Shown here: piece after piece, positions 17,649 to 26,003 of the stretch
Layout of the letters: every line of letters begins with the position of its first letter
Numbering within the stretch: the stretch's first letter is position 1
Source of the DNA: Candidatus Melainabacteria bacterium
GTDB taxonomy: Bacteria > Cyanobacteriota > Vampirovibrionia > Obscuribacterales > Obscuribacteraceae
Assembly: GCA_003963305.1 (NCBI GenBank)
Contig: RXJR01000032.1
Location: 248,532-312,531 of the forward strand
DNA length: 64,000 bases
Direction of reading: 5' to 3'
Program-made: the position numbers and the translations under genes
The notes under the pieces: generated by a model
The model's input: only the letters and a program-made list of their open reading frames with translations
What the model was told of the DNA's origin: nothing
Database searches by the model: none

Positions 17649-17682
17649 ACCTGGCACAGACTACAAACCTGGCACAGACTAT
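17647..17682 (+). repeat. 18-bp tandem duplication at the stop codon of the Spy-like gene
   Basis: The unit AAACCTGGCACAGACTAC occurs at 17647-17664 and, with one change, at 17665-17682. It begins within the TAA stop (17646-17648). Confidence 0.9.
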
Positions 17683-17691
17683 ATCCACAGG

Positions 17692-17722
17692 AAGAGCCGG
17701 CCGCACAAAGCAGCCGGCTCTT
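17692..17722 (+). terminator. Terminator-like hairpin after the Spy-like gene
   Basis: Perfect 10-bp inverted repeat AAGAGCCGGC / GCCGGCTCTT with an 11-base loop, 44 bp after the stop. No strong T-run follows, so it could be an mRNA-stabilising hairpin rather than an intrinsic terminator. Confidence 0.6.
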
Positions 17723-17902
17723 GCCGTATGACCCGCGCTCTGACATCTGACACCGACGGGCCCAGGGACAAATATTCCTGTCCGTACAGTTTGGTAATGT
17801 CCTGGTAATGTTGGCAACCTATATTCATAGTGCCAACTAACCCAGCCCCTTACTAGATCATTTGCTCCGGCAGATAGCCCGCAGGCTGCCGAAGGATTTT
17901 AT

Positions 17903-20900
17903 ATGTCAGATAAAGTCGAAAAAGTCGAAAAAGCTGAAAGACAGCCAGCCCAGCGCCCAGTAGTCGACATGACCACGCGCGATCCAGGCACCGACACCAC
18001 TCGCTCTGCCGCCGACACCGCCGCGCTGGTCAAGCAAGGCGTAGTCGCTAATCTGACGCTGGTCGATGGCAAAGCCCAAACCCTGACGCCTGAAGCAGTC
18101 TCGAAAGATGCTGAATTGCTCCACGCCGCTCTCACAAAGACCAAACTTTTCGGTGCAATCAGCAGCCCTGACGCCGCCACCGTCGAAAACATTCTCGACC
18201 CAACCAACAAAAAAGACCGCGCCGCCCTCGAAGCCAAATACGAGCAACTCTACGGATCGAAGCTCCGCGACGATGTTAAAAAGTACCTGGGCGGAGATGG
18301 AGTTGCCTTCCGCACAGTCGAATCAATGCTCAATCGCACAGACAACCGCACCAATTTCGGCGGCAACCTCGAAGTAGCAATGGAAACAACAAAAGTCGAC
18401 CCTGAGAAAGGAAATCGCCTTCTCCGCGCCGCCGTCGGTAGCTTGAATTCAGACCAGATTTCCCAGATGGCTGTCGACCTGCAGAAGGTCGATGGCGCGA
18501 AGCCTCTTACCGATCTTGTGCCTGCCAATGCCACAGAACAGCAACGTCGTGAGCTGACACTGGGCTTGGACATCGCTAAGAGCGGACGTCAACCAGCCAA
18601 CGAAACAGAAAGAGCCGCTTACAACGCTTATCAGAAAGCATACGTCGATCGCACCATCAGCGAAACTCCTGGATTGAGCGACGCTAACCGCCAGGTACTG
18701 GGCATCATGACTCAGGGCGTCGATCACAGATCAGCCGAAGACGTAAAAAAGATGGCTAACATCGCACTGGGCTCCGGCGACTTGAAAATGTTCGCCGACG
18801 CAGTCAACGGCGATACACCAGCCGCGATCGAAGCTCGCAAACAGCTTTCCGGTGATCCCGCTTTCGTTAAACAGTACAACGAAAAATTCATCAACAACGC
18901 CAATCAGACCCAGGCAGATGTCGCCAACGATTTGCTCAAAGATGGAAAGGTTTCCATCCCAACAATCATCAAAGGCGACTCCAACATCCTCTTCGGTTTA
19001 CTCGACAATCCAAAAAACATCGACCTCGCCGCATCAAGCTCTACACCGAAAGAACAGAAAGATTTCAGTGCCGGTAAAGAACTCGCTTTGAGCGGACGCA
19101 AACCAGCCAACGAACAAGAATCCGCCGCCCTTGATTATTACAACAAAGTTCAACAGGCGATGAAAGAAGCCGGTATGGACCCGAAGCAACGCGCCATCAC
19201 TGAAGATGAAATCGCACACGGCGGCAAGACCCTCATCTCCAGACTCGCCGAGCTCGACAAACCAAGCACATTGGGCTTCGGTGGCGGTCACACTACTCAG
19301 GACTTGATGCGCGCTATCGAGAACATGTCACCAGCTGACTATCAGCTCCTGAAAGATCCTGCTTACAAACGCGATTTGCTCGCATCGACATGGACTTATG
19401 AAAAGAACGAAGACGTAAACCGCCGCATTCAGAACATGATTGAAGCCAAAGCCAGCGCTCCGAACTTCGAAGCCTCGCAGGGCATCAAGCGCACCGTCTG
19501 GGAAGTCTACAAAGATACTCAGACCGGCGGCGCTTCCGACAAAGACCTCGCCAGCGCCATCGCCAGCATGTCACCGAAAGATGCAGCGATGTATAAATCA
19601 GATGCCGACTACCGCAAGAGAATCGACGACATCGTCAACAACAGCATGTATAACGGTGCTCAGGATCTCGCCAAGTCGGTTCTCGCTCAGGTTGCTCAAA
19701 CTGGCAAGCCAGCCGAATTGTCAACGCTGCAGCAAATTCAGAAGAACACTATGGACGGTGCCACACCGCGCCAGCAAATTGACCTGGTCGAAAAACTGTT
19801 AGCAGACCCCAAAGTCAGAGAAGGACTGGCAAAGCCATGGACTGAGCAGACCGACGAAGAAAAGAAAATGAAAGCGGCGATCATCGACGCCATTCCGACA
19901 GCCATGAGACCCAACCACCCGCTCTTCCAGGAAGGGCGCGTTCCACTGGGTGACAAGGTTGCATTCGGCGTTCCAGTAAACCAACTCTACCCGGACATTG
20001 CCCGCCTTCCAGAAGCGCAAAGAGCACAATTCTCCAACCTTCTTAATGATTCTGAGAAGCAGATTCTCAACAACGTCATCGCTCAGAGTGGACAGGAAAG
20101 ACTGGAAGACAGAATGCGCGCCATCGTCGTGAGCGGCGGCTCTTACAAAGACATTCAAGGCGAACTGGCCAAACTTACTACAGACGAACAAAAGAAAGCT
20201 CTCCTGAACGCTTACGAAAACAAGTACCACAGCAATCTCTCGAACGATTACATGCCGTTGGTCGATGCTGCCGACAAAGTTCAATTTCAGAACTACTTGA
20301 GACCGGTCGGTGACGGAAACCAAACAGCTTTCGAACATGCGAAAACCACTGACGGACTGACACGTTTCGCATTCGATGCCAGTGCCCAGACCGTAGAGCG
20401 TGCACTGCAGATCGAAAAAGGAATGCTCTCACAGTTCCAGGCACTCAACAAACAACTGCCGCAGGAAATGCAAGAGAAGATCAACACCCTGATCACAGAA
20501 GCCGTCGATCAAAACCGCGCTGCCCCTATTGAAGAAATCAAGGCACTGGGCAAGGCTGCAGTTGATGTGGCAGCGGTCGTCGCTACCATCTACACCCTGG
20601 GCGGAAGCGCAGCACTCGCAGCCAGCATTCGCGCTGGTGAAGCTGCTGCCACAGTTGTGAGCAGAGCAGTCGCGGAGCGTACAGCCGCAGCAATTTTGGA
20701 AAGACAAGCCGCTGCGCCAGTTGTTGAGAGCCTGGTTGCTGCAGACAGAGTCGCAGCGGTTGCAGAACCAATCGTCGCTGCTGACAGAACCGTCGCCGCT
20801 GTCGAACCGGTCGTTCAAGCAGTCAAGCCGGTTGTTCAGGCGGTCGAACCAGTCGTCGCTGCTGATAGATCTGTAGCCGCAGTCGAGCCCGTTGTTCAAG

Positions 20901-21685
20901 CAGTTGAACCGGTTGTTCAAGCAGTCAAGCCGGTTGTTCAGGCAGTCGAACCAGTCGTCGCTGCTGATAGAACTGTCGCCGCAGTCGAGCCCGTTGTTCA
21001 GGCAGCCAAGCCTGTTGTTCAGGCGGTCGAACCAGTCGTCGCTGCTGACAGAACCGTTGCCGCAGTCGAACCAGTCGTCGCTGCTGACAGAACCGTCGCC
21101 GCAGTGGAACCAGTCGTCGCTGCTGACAGAACCATCGCCGCAGTCGAACCAGTCGTCGCTGCCGACAGAACCGTCGCCGCAGTGGAACCAGTCGTCGCCG
21201 CTGACAGAACCGTCGCCGCAGTCGAACCAGTCGTCGCTGCTGACAGAACCGTCGCCGCACTGGGAGCCGCCGACAAAGTCGCCCGCGCAATCGAGCCAGC
21301 AGTGGTAGCTGGAGCGGCTCTCACCGCAGCAGCTGTAACTGAAATCGCGACAAAACCTGAGCCAGTCAAGCAAGAAATCACACCACCAACGGTACCAACC
21401 GATAAGCTGATGGCACTCGCCACGGTTCGCAGAGGCGAAGGACCTTTCCAATCGGCAGAGCGCATCCTCAGCGCCGATGGAAAGCGTCACAGCATCGATG
21501 AAGTGATGGCTCTGACCCGCGCACTGCAACGCAATTTCTCACCCGAGCGCAATGGCAACCACGACATGAAAGGCTTGAAAGTAAACTATCAATTCATCAC
21601 CAAAGATAACTTCGCCGCTATCATTGCCGACGTTAAGAACCCACAGGTCAAAGCCCAGCTTATGAAGATGGCATTGGCTTCCTAA
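17903..21685 (+). CDS. Large protein with annexin-like repeats, tandem 13-residue repeats and a LysM-like end
   Basis: 1260 residues, GAAGGA before the ATG, no signal peptide. Residues ~70-140 resemble an annexin repeat: DAELLHAAL, then ATVENIL, RAALEAKYEQLYGSKLRDDVKKYLGGD and a closing helix. The Ca-binding GxGT loop is missing (AISSPD). A second such segment is near residues 750-800 (ELAKLTTDEQKKALLNAYENKYHSNL). Other internal repeats are DLxxAIxxMSPxD (twice) and SGRxPANExE (twice). A hydrophobic patch (VVATIYTLGGSAALAA) precedes about 165 residues of VEPVVAADRTVAA and VEPVVQAVKPVVQA units. The end (RRGEGPFQSAERIL) looks LysM-like. It could be a large scaffold or surface-associated protein; the function is unknown. 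Confidence 0.8.
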   Translation: MSDKVEKVEKAERQPAQRPVVDMTTRDPGTDTTRSAADTAALVKQGVVANLTLVDGKAQTLTPEAVSKDAELLHAALTKTKLFGAISSPDAATVENILDPTNKKDRAALEAKYEQLYGSKLRDDVKKYLGGDGVAFRTVESMLNRTDNRTNFGGNLEVAMETTKVDPEKGNRLLRAAVGSLNSDQISQMAVDLQKVDGAKPLTDLVPANATEQQRRELTLGLDIAKSGRQPANETERAAYNAYQKAYVDRTISETPGLSDANRQVLGIMTQGVDHRSAEDVKKMANIALGSGDLKMFADAVNGDTPAAIEARKQLSGDPAFVKQYNEKFINNANQTQADVANDLLKDGKVSIPTIIKGDSNILFGLLDNPKNIDLAASSSTPKEQKDFSAGKELALSGRKPANEQESAALDYYNKVQQAMKEAGMDPKQRAITEDEIAHGGKTLISRLAELDKPSTLGFGGGHTTQDLMRAIENMSPADYQLLKDPAYKRDLLASTWTYEKNEDVNRRIQNMIEAKASAPNFEASQGIKRTVWEVYKDTQTGGASDKDLASAIASMSPKDAAMYKSDADYRKRIDDIVNNSMYNGAQDLAKSVLAQVAQTGKPAELSTLQQIQKNTMDGATPRQQIDLVEKLLADPKVREGLAKPWTEQTDEEKKMKAAIIDAIPTAMRPNHPLFQEGRVPLGDKVAFGVPVNQLYPDIARLPEAQRAQFSNLLNDSEKQILNNVIAQSGQERLEDRMRAIVVSGGSYKDIQGELAKLTTDEQKKALLNAYENKYHSNLSNDYMPLVDAADKVQFQNYLRPVGDGNQTAFEHAKTTDGLTRFAFDASAQTVERALQIEKGMLSQFQALNKQLPQEMQEKINTLITEAVDQNRAAPIEEIKALGKAAVDVAAVVATIYTLGGSAALAASIRAGEAAATVVSRAVAERTAAAILERQAAAPVVESLVAADRVAAVAEPIVAADRTVAAVEPVVQAVKPVVQAVEPVVAADRSVAAVEPVVQAVEPVVQAVKPVVQAVEPVVAADRTVAAVEPVVQAAKPVVQAVEPVVAADRTVAAVEPVVAADRTVAAVEPVVAADRTIAAVEPVVAADRTVAAVEPVVAADRTVAAVEPVVAADRTVAALGAADKVARAIEPAVVAGAALTAAAVTEIATKPEPVKQEITPPTVPTDKLMALATVRRGEGPFQSAERILSADGKRHSIDEVMALTRALQRNFSPERNGNHDMKGLKVNYQFITKDNFAAIIADVKNPQVKAQLMKMALAS
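20759..21258 (+). repeat. 39-bp tandem repeat encoding VEPVVAADRTVAA
   Basis: About ten near-identical 39-bp units encoding VEPVVAADRTVAA are mixed with shorter VEPVVQAVKPVVQA units. The last copies (21060-21258) are almost identical at DNA level, which points to recent expansion and likely copy-number change between strains. Confidence 0.9.
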
Positions 21686-21702
21686 TCTGCTGAATCGAAA
21701 GT

Positions 21703-23355
21703 TCAAATCGGCGGAATAGAACGCTTGCGAAATTTAATCTCAACGCCGACTGATGGATTGGAATAGCTGGGTCGCACAGCACCGCCGATGGGTCCCGCAT
21801 CGAATTGAACTGCATTTGCCAGGTCTTCGGAGATTGAGTTGCGATCGGTATCAGCAGGAGAAGCCATATCGGCAGTAATCCGCAAGGGCTCGCCAGCATG
21901 TTTACCACCGTTGATCCGCCCAGGTTGGTAGACAAAGTCACGGATGGAGCAATCATATGCAGTTCCAAGGGACTCATCGATAGCAAGGAGACCAGATACT
22001 GCATACCATTGTTTGTGGCTCACCGGAAGAGTAAGAGATTTCGAGATCCTCATCGACTCCAAAATCACATTTCCGTCTGAGTTAAAGCGAAGCATGTCTG
22101 CGTGAGCTTCTCCATCAACACTTAACGGCAAATCGAATGCAGCAAAGAGTGATTCCAGATTTATCGAGCATCCGCCGCGCCTGATCCAGTCATACACTGC
22201 TATGCGTTGCAGCTGCCCCATCGGTGGCCGCGCGAAATTTATCAACGGAAGCGAGACTTTGATAAGTTGATCCGGAGGACTATCATCAAGAATGGACTGC
22301 TGAGTGCGATCTGCGGGACCTTTTGCCAGTCGTGGGTTAGTGAGCAGAGAAGCGAGCGTTGTCAGTCCGTGAATTGATCCATTTGGAAAGGTCAGCATCA
22401 AGGCACCAGGGAACAATGGGCGATCAGACACAACTCCAGGCTCTGCGCTAGCTGTGGCCCTCAGCCGGGTTTGATCCACGGCGCCTCTAAGTCCCGAATA
22501 CTCGACCTCTTGCACAGCATCACAACGGACTATTGATGGAATGAAATAGGGAAGATCTGACAAATTCTCTTTGAAGTCTTTTGACTCTACGAGACAAGTC
22601 GCGTTCGACATGGCTGCAAAGACAAAATCCTTATCTTTATATCGGCAATTGACATACGCTTTGTAGCATCCACCTTCTTGCTTATCTGGCGAATCAAGAT
22701 TCGCATAGCGCGTAGGTTTCGGAATAGGAGTCGAGGTAGTCAAATCTTCTATGCAACCCAGCGTCAACACCATCGACCCAGGCACCAAGATCGACTTGCC
22801 ACCATTCATCCGAATCTGATTGGAATTGTATGCCTCTATAGCATCCTTGAGAGGTTCGACCAGGGCACCATCGATATCTTTACCTCTGCCACCGGGTCTG
22901 ATAGACATTCGTAACTCGTCTACAAGTTTGTCTTTCACTACGTTGACTTGAGCATAATCTCGTTCAGCACACTTTTGCATGATCGGATCTTGAAGAAGAT
23001 CGGCAATAATCAAGTCAAGCCGCGCTGTCGCAAGCAGCGTGTTAATGCCTCTTACAGGTAAGAAGTATCCATCTTGCGCCAAAGTACCTTTGCCAGTGGG
23101 AGGGTAATCCGACAAACAAACAAAACCAATTGCATCATCTTCGATTACGATTCGACTCAAGTCATTAGCCGCCGCCAGTGCTGCTGCCTGTATCGAAGTC
23201 ACCTGTTCATGATGACTGCCCAATAACCTCACGTAACTGAGACCAAACATCGCAAAAACAAGGACTATACCCAAGAAAACTGCCACCACTAGTGCAAGCA
23301 TGCTGCCAGACTGCGAACGCGAACGCTTACTATGGAAACTCAAAACCTCGGTCAT
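21703..23355 (-). CDS. TadG-like Flp pilus-associated protein
   Basis: About 550 residues. The N-terminus (SQSGSMLALVVAVFLGIVLVFAMFGLSYVRLL) followed by HHEQVTSIQAAALAAANDLSRIV is the pattern of TadG/TadE-type pseudopilin-like proteins: one membrane helix, then a helical arm rich in Ala and a large extracytoplasmic domain. Cys residues in the long domain (about 9) suggest disulfides. I chose ATG 23355 because GAGGATTG is well placed before it; a TTG at 23364 is possible. Last gene of a minus-strand set of three or four envelope genes. Confidence 0.75.
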   Translation of the reverse strand: MTEVLSFHSKRSRSQSGSMLALVVAVFLGIVLVFAMFGLSYVRLLGSHHEQVTSIQAAALAAANDLSRIVIEDDAIGFVCLSDYPPTGKGTLAQDGYFLPVRGINTLLATARLDLIIADLLQDPIMQKCAERDYAQVNVVKDKLVDELRMSIRPGGRGKDIDGALVEPLKDAIEAYNSNQIRMNGGKSILVPGSMVLTLGCIEDLTTSTPIPKPTRYANLDSPDKQEGGCYKAYVNCRYKDKDFVFAAMSNATCLVESKDFKENLSDLPYFIPSIVRCDAVQEVEYSGLRGAVDQTRLRATASAEPGVVSDRPLFPGALMLTFPNGSIHGLTTLASLLTNPRLAKGPADRTQQSILDDSPPDQLIKVSLPLINFARPPMGQLQRIAVYDWIRRGGCSINLESLFAAFDLPLSVDGEAHADMLRFNSDGNVILESMRISKSLTLPVSHKQWYAVSGLLAIDESLGTAYDCSIRDFVYQPGRINGGKHAGEPLRITADMASPADTDRNSISEDLANAVQFDAGPIGGAVRPSYSNPSVGVEIKFRKRSIPPI

Positions 23356-23392
23356 CGGCGTCAATCCTCTTCAAGCATTCCATCGGTCTGCA

Positions 23393-23905
23393 TCATTGAA
23401 GTCTCCAGGGCAAGGCATTCTTCGGCTGGATAACATTTATGCAGTTTCGCTCGATGAAGCTAGTGGGAAATGCTGTATGCGGCAAAAGCAGGAATTCAAA
23501 ATCGCTTGACGACCAAAAGAGTTCGTCTGACACTCCCAGACAATTGAGAAACTCCATCTCAGCGATTGTGCCGGCGTTTTTGAACCTATATTCGCCATAG
23601 AGGCTTGCGGAGTGGCTGTGAATGAACCAGCAACCTGCTCTTCTACTGACGAAGACCCTACCCATGCACAATTTCTCCTGAATCTCGCGTCTGTGCAATT
23701 CGAATAAAGCTTCGAGTTGAGGTTTTCGAATCTCCTTGTAGCGGCGATATGCGGATGCTCGGATCGATGCATCCCAACACTGCAAGGCTAGAAGTGTGAG
23801 CTTTCCAATTGACTGCATGTGCATGCATGCCGCTAGTAAATCAGACTCCAAACTATACGAGCCTGAGCCGATGTTTCCACCGATTGTACACTCGAGACCA
23901 ATCAT
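23393..23905 (-). CDS. Unknown protein between pseudopilin genes (170 aa)
   Basis: TAGGAG stands about seven bases before the ATG at 23905, so the gene is well supported. The protein has no signal peptide. A helical first half (SDLLAACMHMQSIGKLTLLALQCWDASIRASAYRRYKEIRKPQLEALFELHRREIQ) is followed by a beta-rich part with a possible Cys pair (RRAGCWFIHSHS, LNCLGVSD). Family not recognised. Its position between the TadG-like and TadE-like genes suggests a role in the same apparatus. Confidence 0.6.
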   Translation of the reverse strand: MIGLECTIGGNIGSGSYSLESDLLAACMHMQSIGKLTLLALQCWDASIRASAYRRYKEIRKPQLEALFELHRREIQEKLCMGRVFVSRRAGCWFIHSHSASLYGEYRFKNAGTIAEMEFLNCLGVSDELFWSSSDFEFLLLPHTAFPTSFIERNCINVIQPKNALPWRLQ

Positions 23906-24005
23906 GATGAACTCCTATGTTTACCACCACCATTGGTATTATTGTCGCTGCATAAAGTTGGAAATTCCGGTGATACGCCTTAGAAGAAATCGACCTGGGC
24001 TGAAT

Positions 24006-25130
24006 CTATTTCAGTGCTGTCACGACTACTCTGACAGTGATACTACCGAGATTGTTATCAAACCAGTCGGGCGACGATCCAGGTCCGTCAGGGCCGTCAT
24101 TTGTTCCCAGATACAGCCGACCCGATGTGGGCGGTATAAAATTGATGCTTCCACGCCCCAGGAAAAACGGAGGATTACCGTCGCCTGCTTTGCCCAGTAA
24201 TGAACCAGGCGGAAAACCTGTATTGTTGAACGGATGTCCATAAAAGTCCTCAAACTTTTTGTTGCCATCAGCATCCCAGGTTGGACGAAATCCGGTATCA
24301 GGATCTTGCCAGACGCTCCACTCACCGACAGCTCTGTAATCAATCCAGACACGATTTTTGCTGCCGACATTCATCTTGGTATCGAACCACTTCCAATTTT
24401 TCGCGTTGATCAGGAACACCTCTTCGTCAACAACCGTTTGCCCGGCTTTCTCAATGTCATGATAGATAGTCGGGTAATCCCAGCCGCTATCTATCAGGTC
24501 GGTTAACTCCCCGGGAATGTCCAGACCACTGACCCTGAGGTTAACTGGTGAAGTTCCACCCGAGAGAGAGAGAATCTTATCGAATTCGGCAAGACCAAGT
24601 GGATACTCAGCGAGATCTTGAGCACACATCGAGATCCGACACGGCACTCCAAGACCTGGTATCTTCCCAATAATAGGAATAAACGTGATCGGCAGGAGTG
24701 GTTCGACATCGTAAGTAGACTCGGCCTTGTACTCATAGAGCCAGTTCGTGGTATCAATTGGAACGTTTACCGGTGAGTTTGGTCCGTATTGAACAGACCG
24801 ACCGCTAACGCTGCAACTGGTTGCTTGAACAAATAGATTCGTTCCTGTGTCCGCATGTCCACTGACCGGGCGCAGGTGAAGAAAACGGTGTAATCCGTCA
24901 GCATTAAGCCGCTTCAACTCACTCGACATTGAAGACAGCGCTTTTTTGTAAGACTGTTGCGCAGCGGCTCTTTCTGCAGCCACTTTGGCAGTTAGAAAAA
25001 TAGTTGAGCAGGCTATTCCAAGTGAAACCATGTTAACGAGCGGAAACACCGCCATCATAAAGAGGACAAACAGACTAAGTGGAATCTCTGCAGCGGACCC
25101 GCGCTGTCTATTGGAAATACGAGTGGTCAT
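24006..25130 (-). CDS. TadE/TadG-like membrane-anchored protein
   Basis: 374 residues. RQRGSAAEIPLSLFVLFMMAVFPLVNMVSLGIACSTIFLTAKVAAERAAAQQSYKKAL is a TadE-like N-terminus: short basic lead, one membrane helix, then an Ala-rich helix. The rest is an extracytoplasmic domain ending in a jelly-roll-like stretch (GRLYLGTNDGPDG... VRVVVTALK), a pattern seen in lectin-like or LecA-type carbohydrate-binding folds. I regard that as a guess. The gene lies 134 bp downstream of TadE-like paralogue A. Confidence 0.7.
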   Translation of the reverse strand: MTTRISNRQRGSAAEIPLSLFVLFMMAVFPLVNMVSLGIACSTIFLTAKVAAERAAAQQSYKKALSSMSSELKRLNADGLHRFLHLRPVSGHADTGTNLFVQATSCSVSGRSVQYGPNSPVNVPIDTTNWLYEYKAESTYDVEPLLPITFIPIIGKIPGLGVPCRISMCAQDLAEYPLGLAEFDKILSLSGGTSPVNLRVSGLDIPGELTDLIDSGWDYPTIYHDIEKAGQTVVDEEVFLINAKNWKWFDTKMNVGSKNRVWIDYRAVGEWSVWQDPDTGFRPTWDADGNKKFEDFYGHPFNNTGFPPGSLLGKAGDGNPPFFLGRGSINFIPPTSGRLYLGTNDGPDGPGSSPDWFDNNLGSITVRVVVTALK

Positions 25131-25264
25131 AGTTCTTGTACCCGATTACATTTCTAGAACAGACGCTAAACATAGAAACGCAGTAAACTCAGCAATTGAC
25201 ATCTCCAGCATACCCCGAGATTCGAGTATCGAACAGCGCCGTGTCCGAGCTGTGACTGCTCCAC

Positions 25265-25927
25265 CTAATACACAGACGGCAAGTCATTGAACCAGACGTT
25301 ATGCGGTGCTGGCGGTGTGAGACTGGGTGGAATTCCTTGTTTTATATGCAAATTGTTTATCGCGACATCGTAAGGAAACTGCCAAATCGGCATCGTATGT
25401 TTGGGCTGTACGATCGGAATGTACAGCGAAGGTCCGGTCTGGGAATCTTCGTAAGAATAGGGATAAGGACTGATAGCAACTGCAGCTGTCACCCGGTTCG
25501 CTGGCAGAACCGCCACGGCTTTGTCTTCCATGCCAATAGATACGGGCAAGGACATGCCTTCGATAAGTGGAAGATCGATTGTGGCGTTGAGAATTACAGC
25601 GTCATTGTCATCAACCTGAACAGTTTTTGTAGTGACCTTCAGATTCTGTCCCTTCAGACCAGAGCGGGCGCACAGTTTTTTTAACATCAATTCCGCCTGT
25701 TTTTGATCATCATCGTGCTCCGGCCGATTAACGATGTATTCGGCGGTTTGATTCATTACAAACGACAACTTTTGCTTGTAGATGCAACCTAATCCGGTGT
25801 CAACAAGACATACAACGATAAGTATAGTTACCGGAATGATCATCAAGAGGTCTGCAGTGGCGAATGTCATTCCGCTGCAGCGTCGGCCTCGAATCCTAGC
25901 GAGTTCGTTCTTCAATTTTTTTGACAT
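25265..25927 (-). CDS. TadE-like pseudopilin, paralogue A
   Basis: 220 residues. N-terminus basic, then FATADLLMIIPVTILIVVCLVDTGLGCIYKQKLSFVMNQTAEYIVN: a single helix followed by the TadE-type amphipathic arm. The mature domain has a Pro-rich end (PPSLTPPAPHNVWFNDLPSVY). It is a close paralogue of the gene at 27713-28375, of identical length and with near-identical long stretches (SPYPYSYEDSQTGPSLYIPIV, HTMPIWQFPYD). Its upstream region carries the conserved leader and the 19-bp element shared with paralogue B, and the element is also upstream of three secreted TIM-barrel genes. Confidence 0.8.
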   Translation of the reverse strand: MSKKLKNELARIRGRRCSGMTFATADLLMIIPVTILIVVCLVDTGLGCIYKQKLSFVMNQTAEYIVNRPEHDDDQKQAELMLKKLCARSGLKGQNLKVTTKTVQVDDNDAVILNATIDLPLIEGMSLPVSIGMEDKAVAVLPANRVTAAVAISPYPYSYEDSQTGPSLYIPIVQPKHTMPIWQFPYDVAINNLHIKQGIPPSLTPPAPHNVWFNDLPSVY

Positions 25928-25935
25928 GGCACTTT

Positions 25936-25987
25936 CCCATCAAACCGGAGAATTTGTTGCCTCGGGTGCAGCCGTGGGCTAACATTC
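25936..25987 (-). promoter_or_regulatory. Conserved 5' leader of TadE-like paralogue A
   Basis: The leader repeats almost base for base at 28385-28437 upstream of paralogue B: CCCATCAAACC, TTGTTGCC, CGGGTGCAGCCG and GGCTAACAT in the same order. Read on the minus strand it would form a G/C-rich hairpin (CGGCTGCACCCG). It could be an mRNA leader control element; the sequence conservation exceeds that of the flanks. Confidence 0.5.
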
Positions 25988-26003
25988 CTATCTTGACCCT
26001 AAG

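Noticed and set aside
14778-21258. CRISPR-like arrays at the two tandem repeats
   Set aside because: The units are contiguous, in frame, and have no unique spacers or cas genes.
20429-21529. Long antisense frame (366 aa) across the tandem repeats of the annexin-like gene
   Set aside because: It exists only because the 39-bp repeat stays open on the other strand; its product is a meaningless Asp/Trp/Ser/Cys repeat and there is no ribosome binding site.
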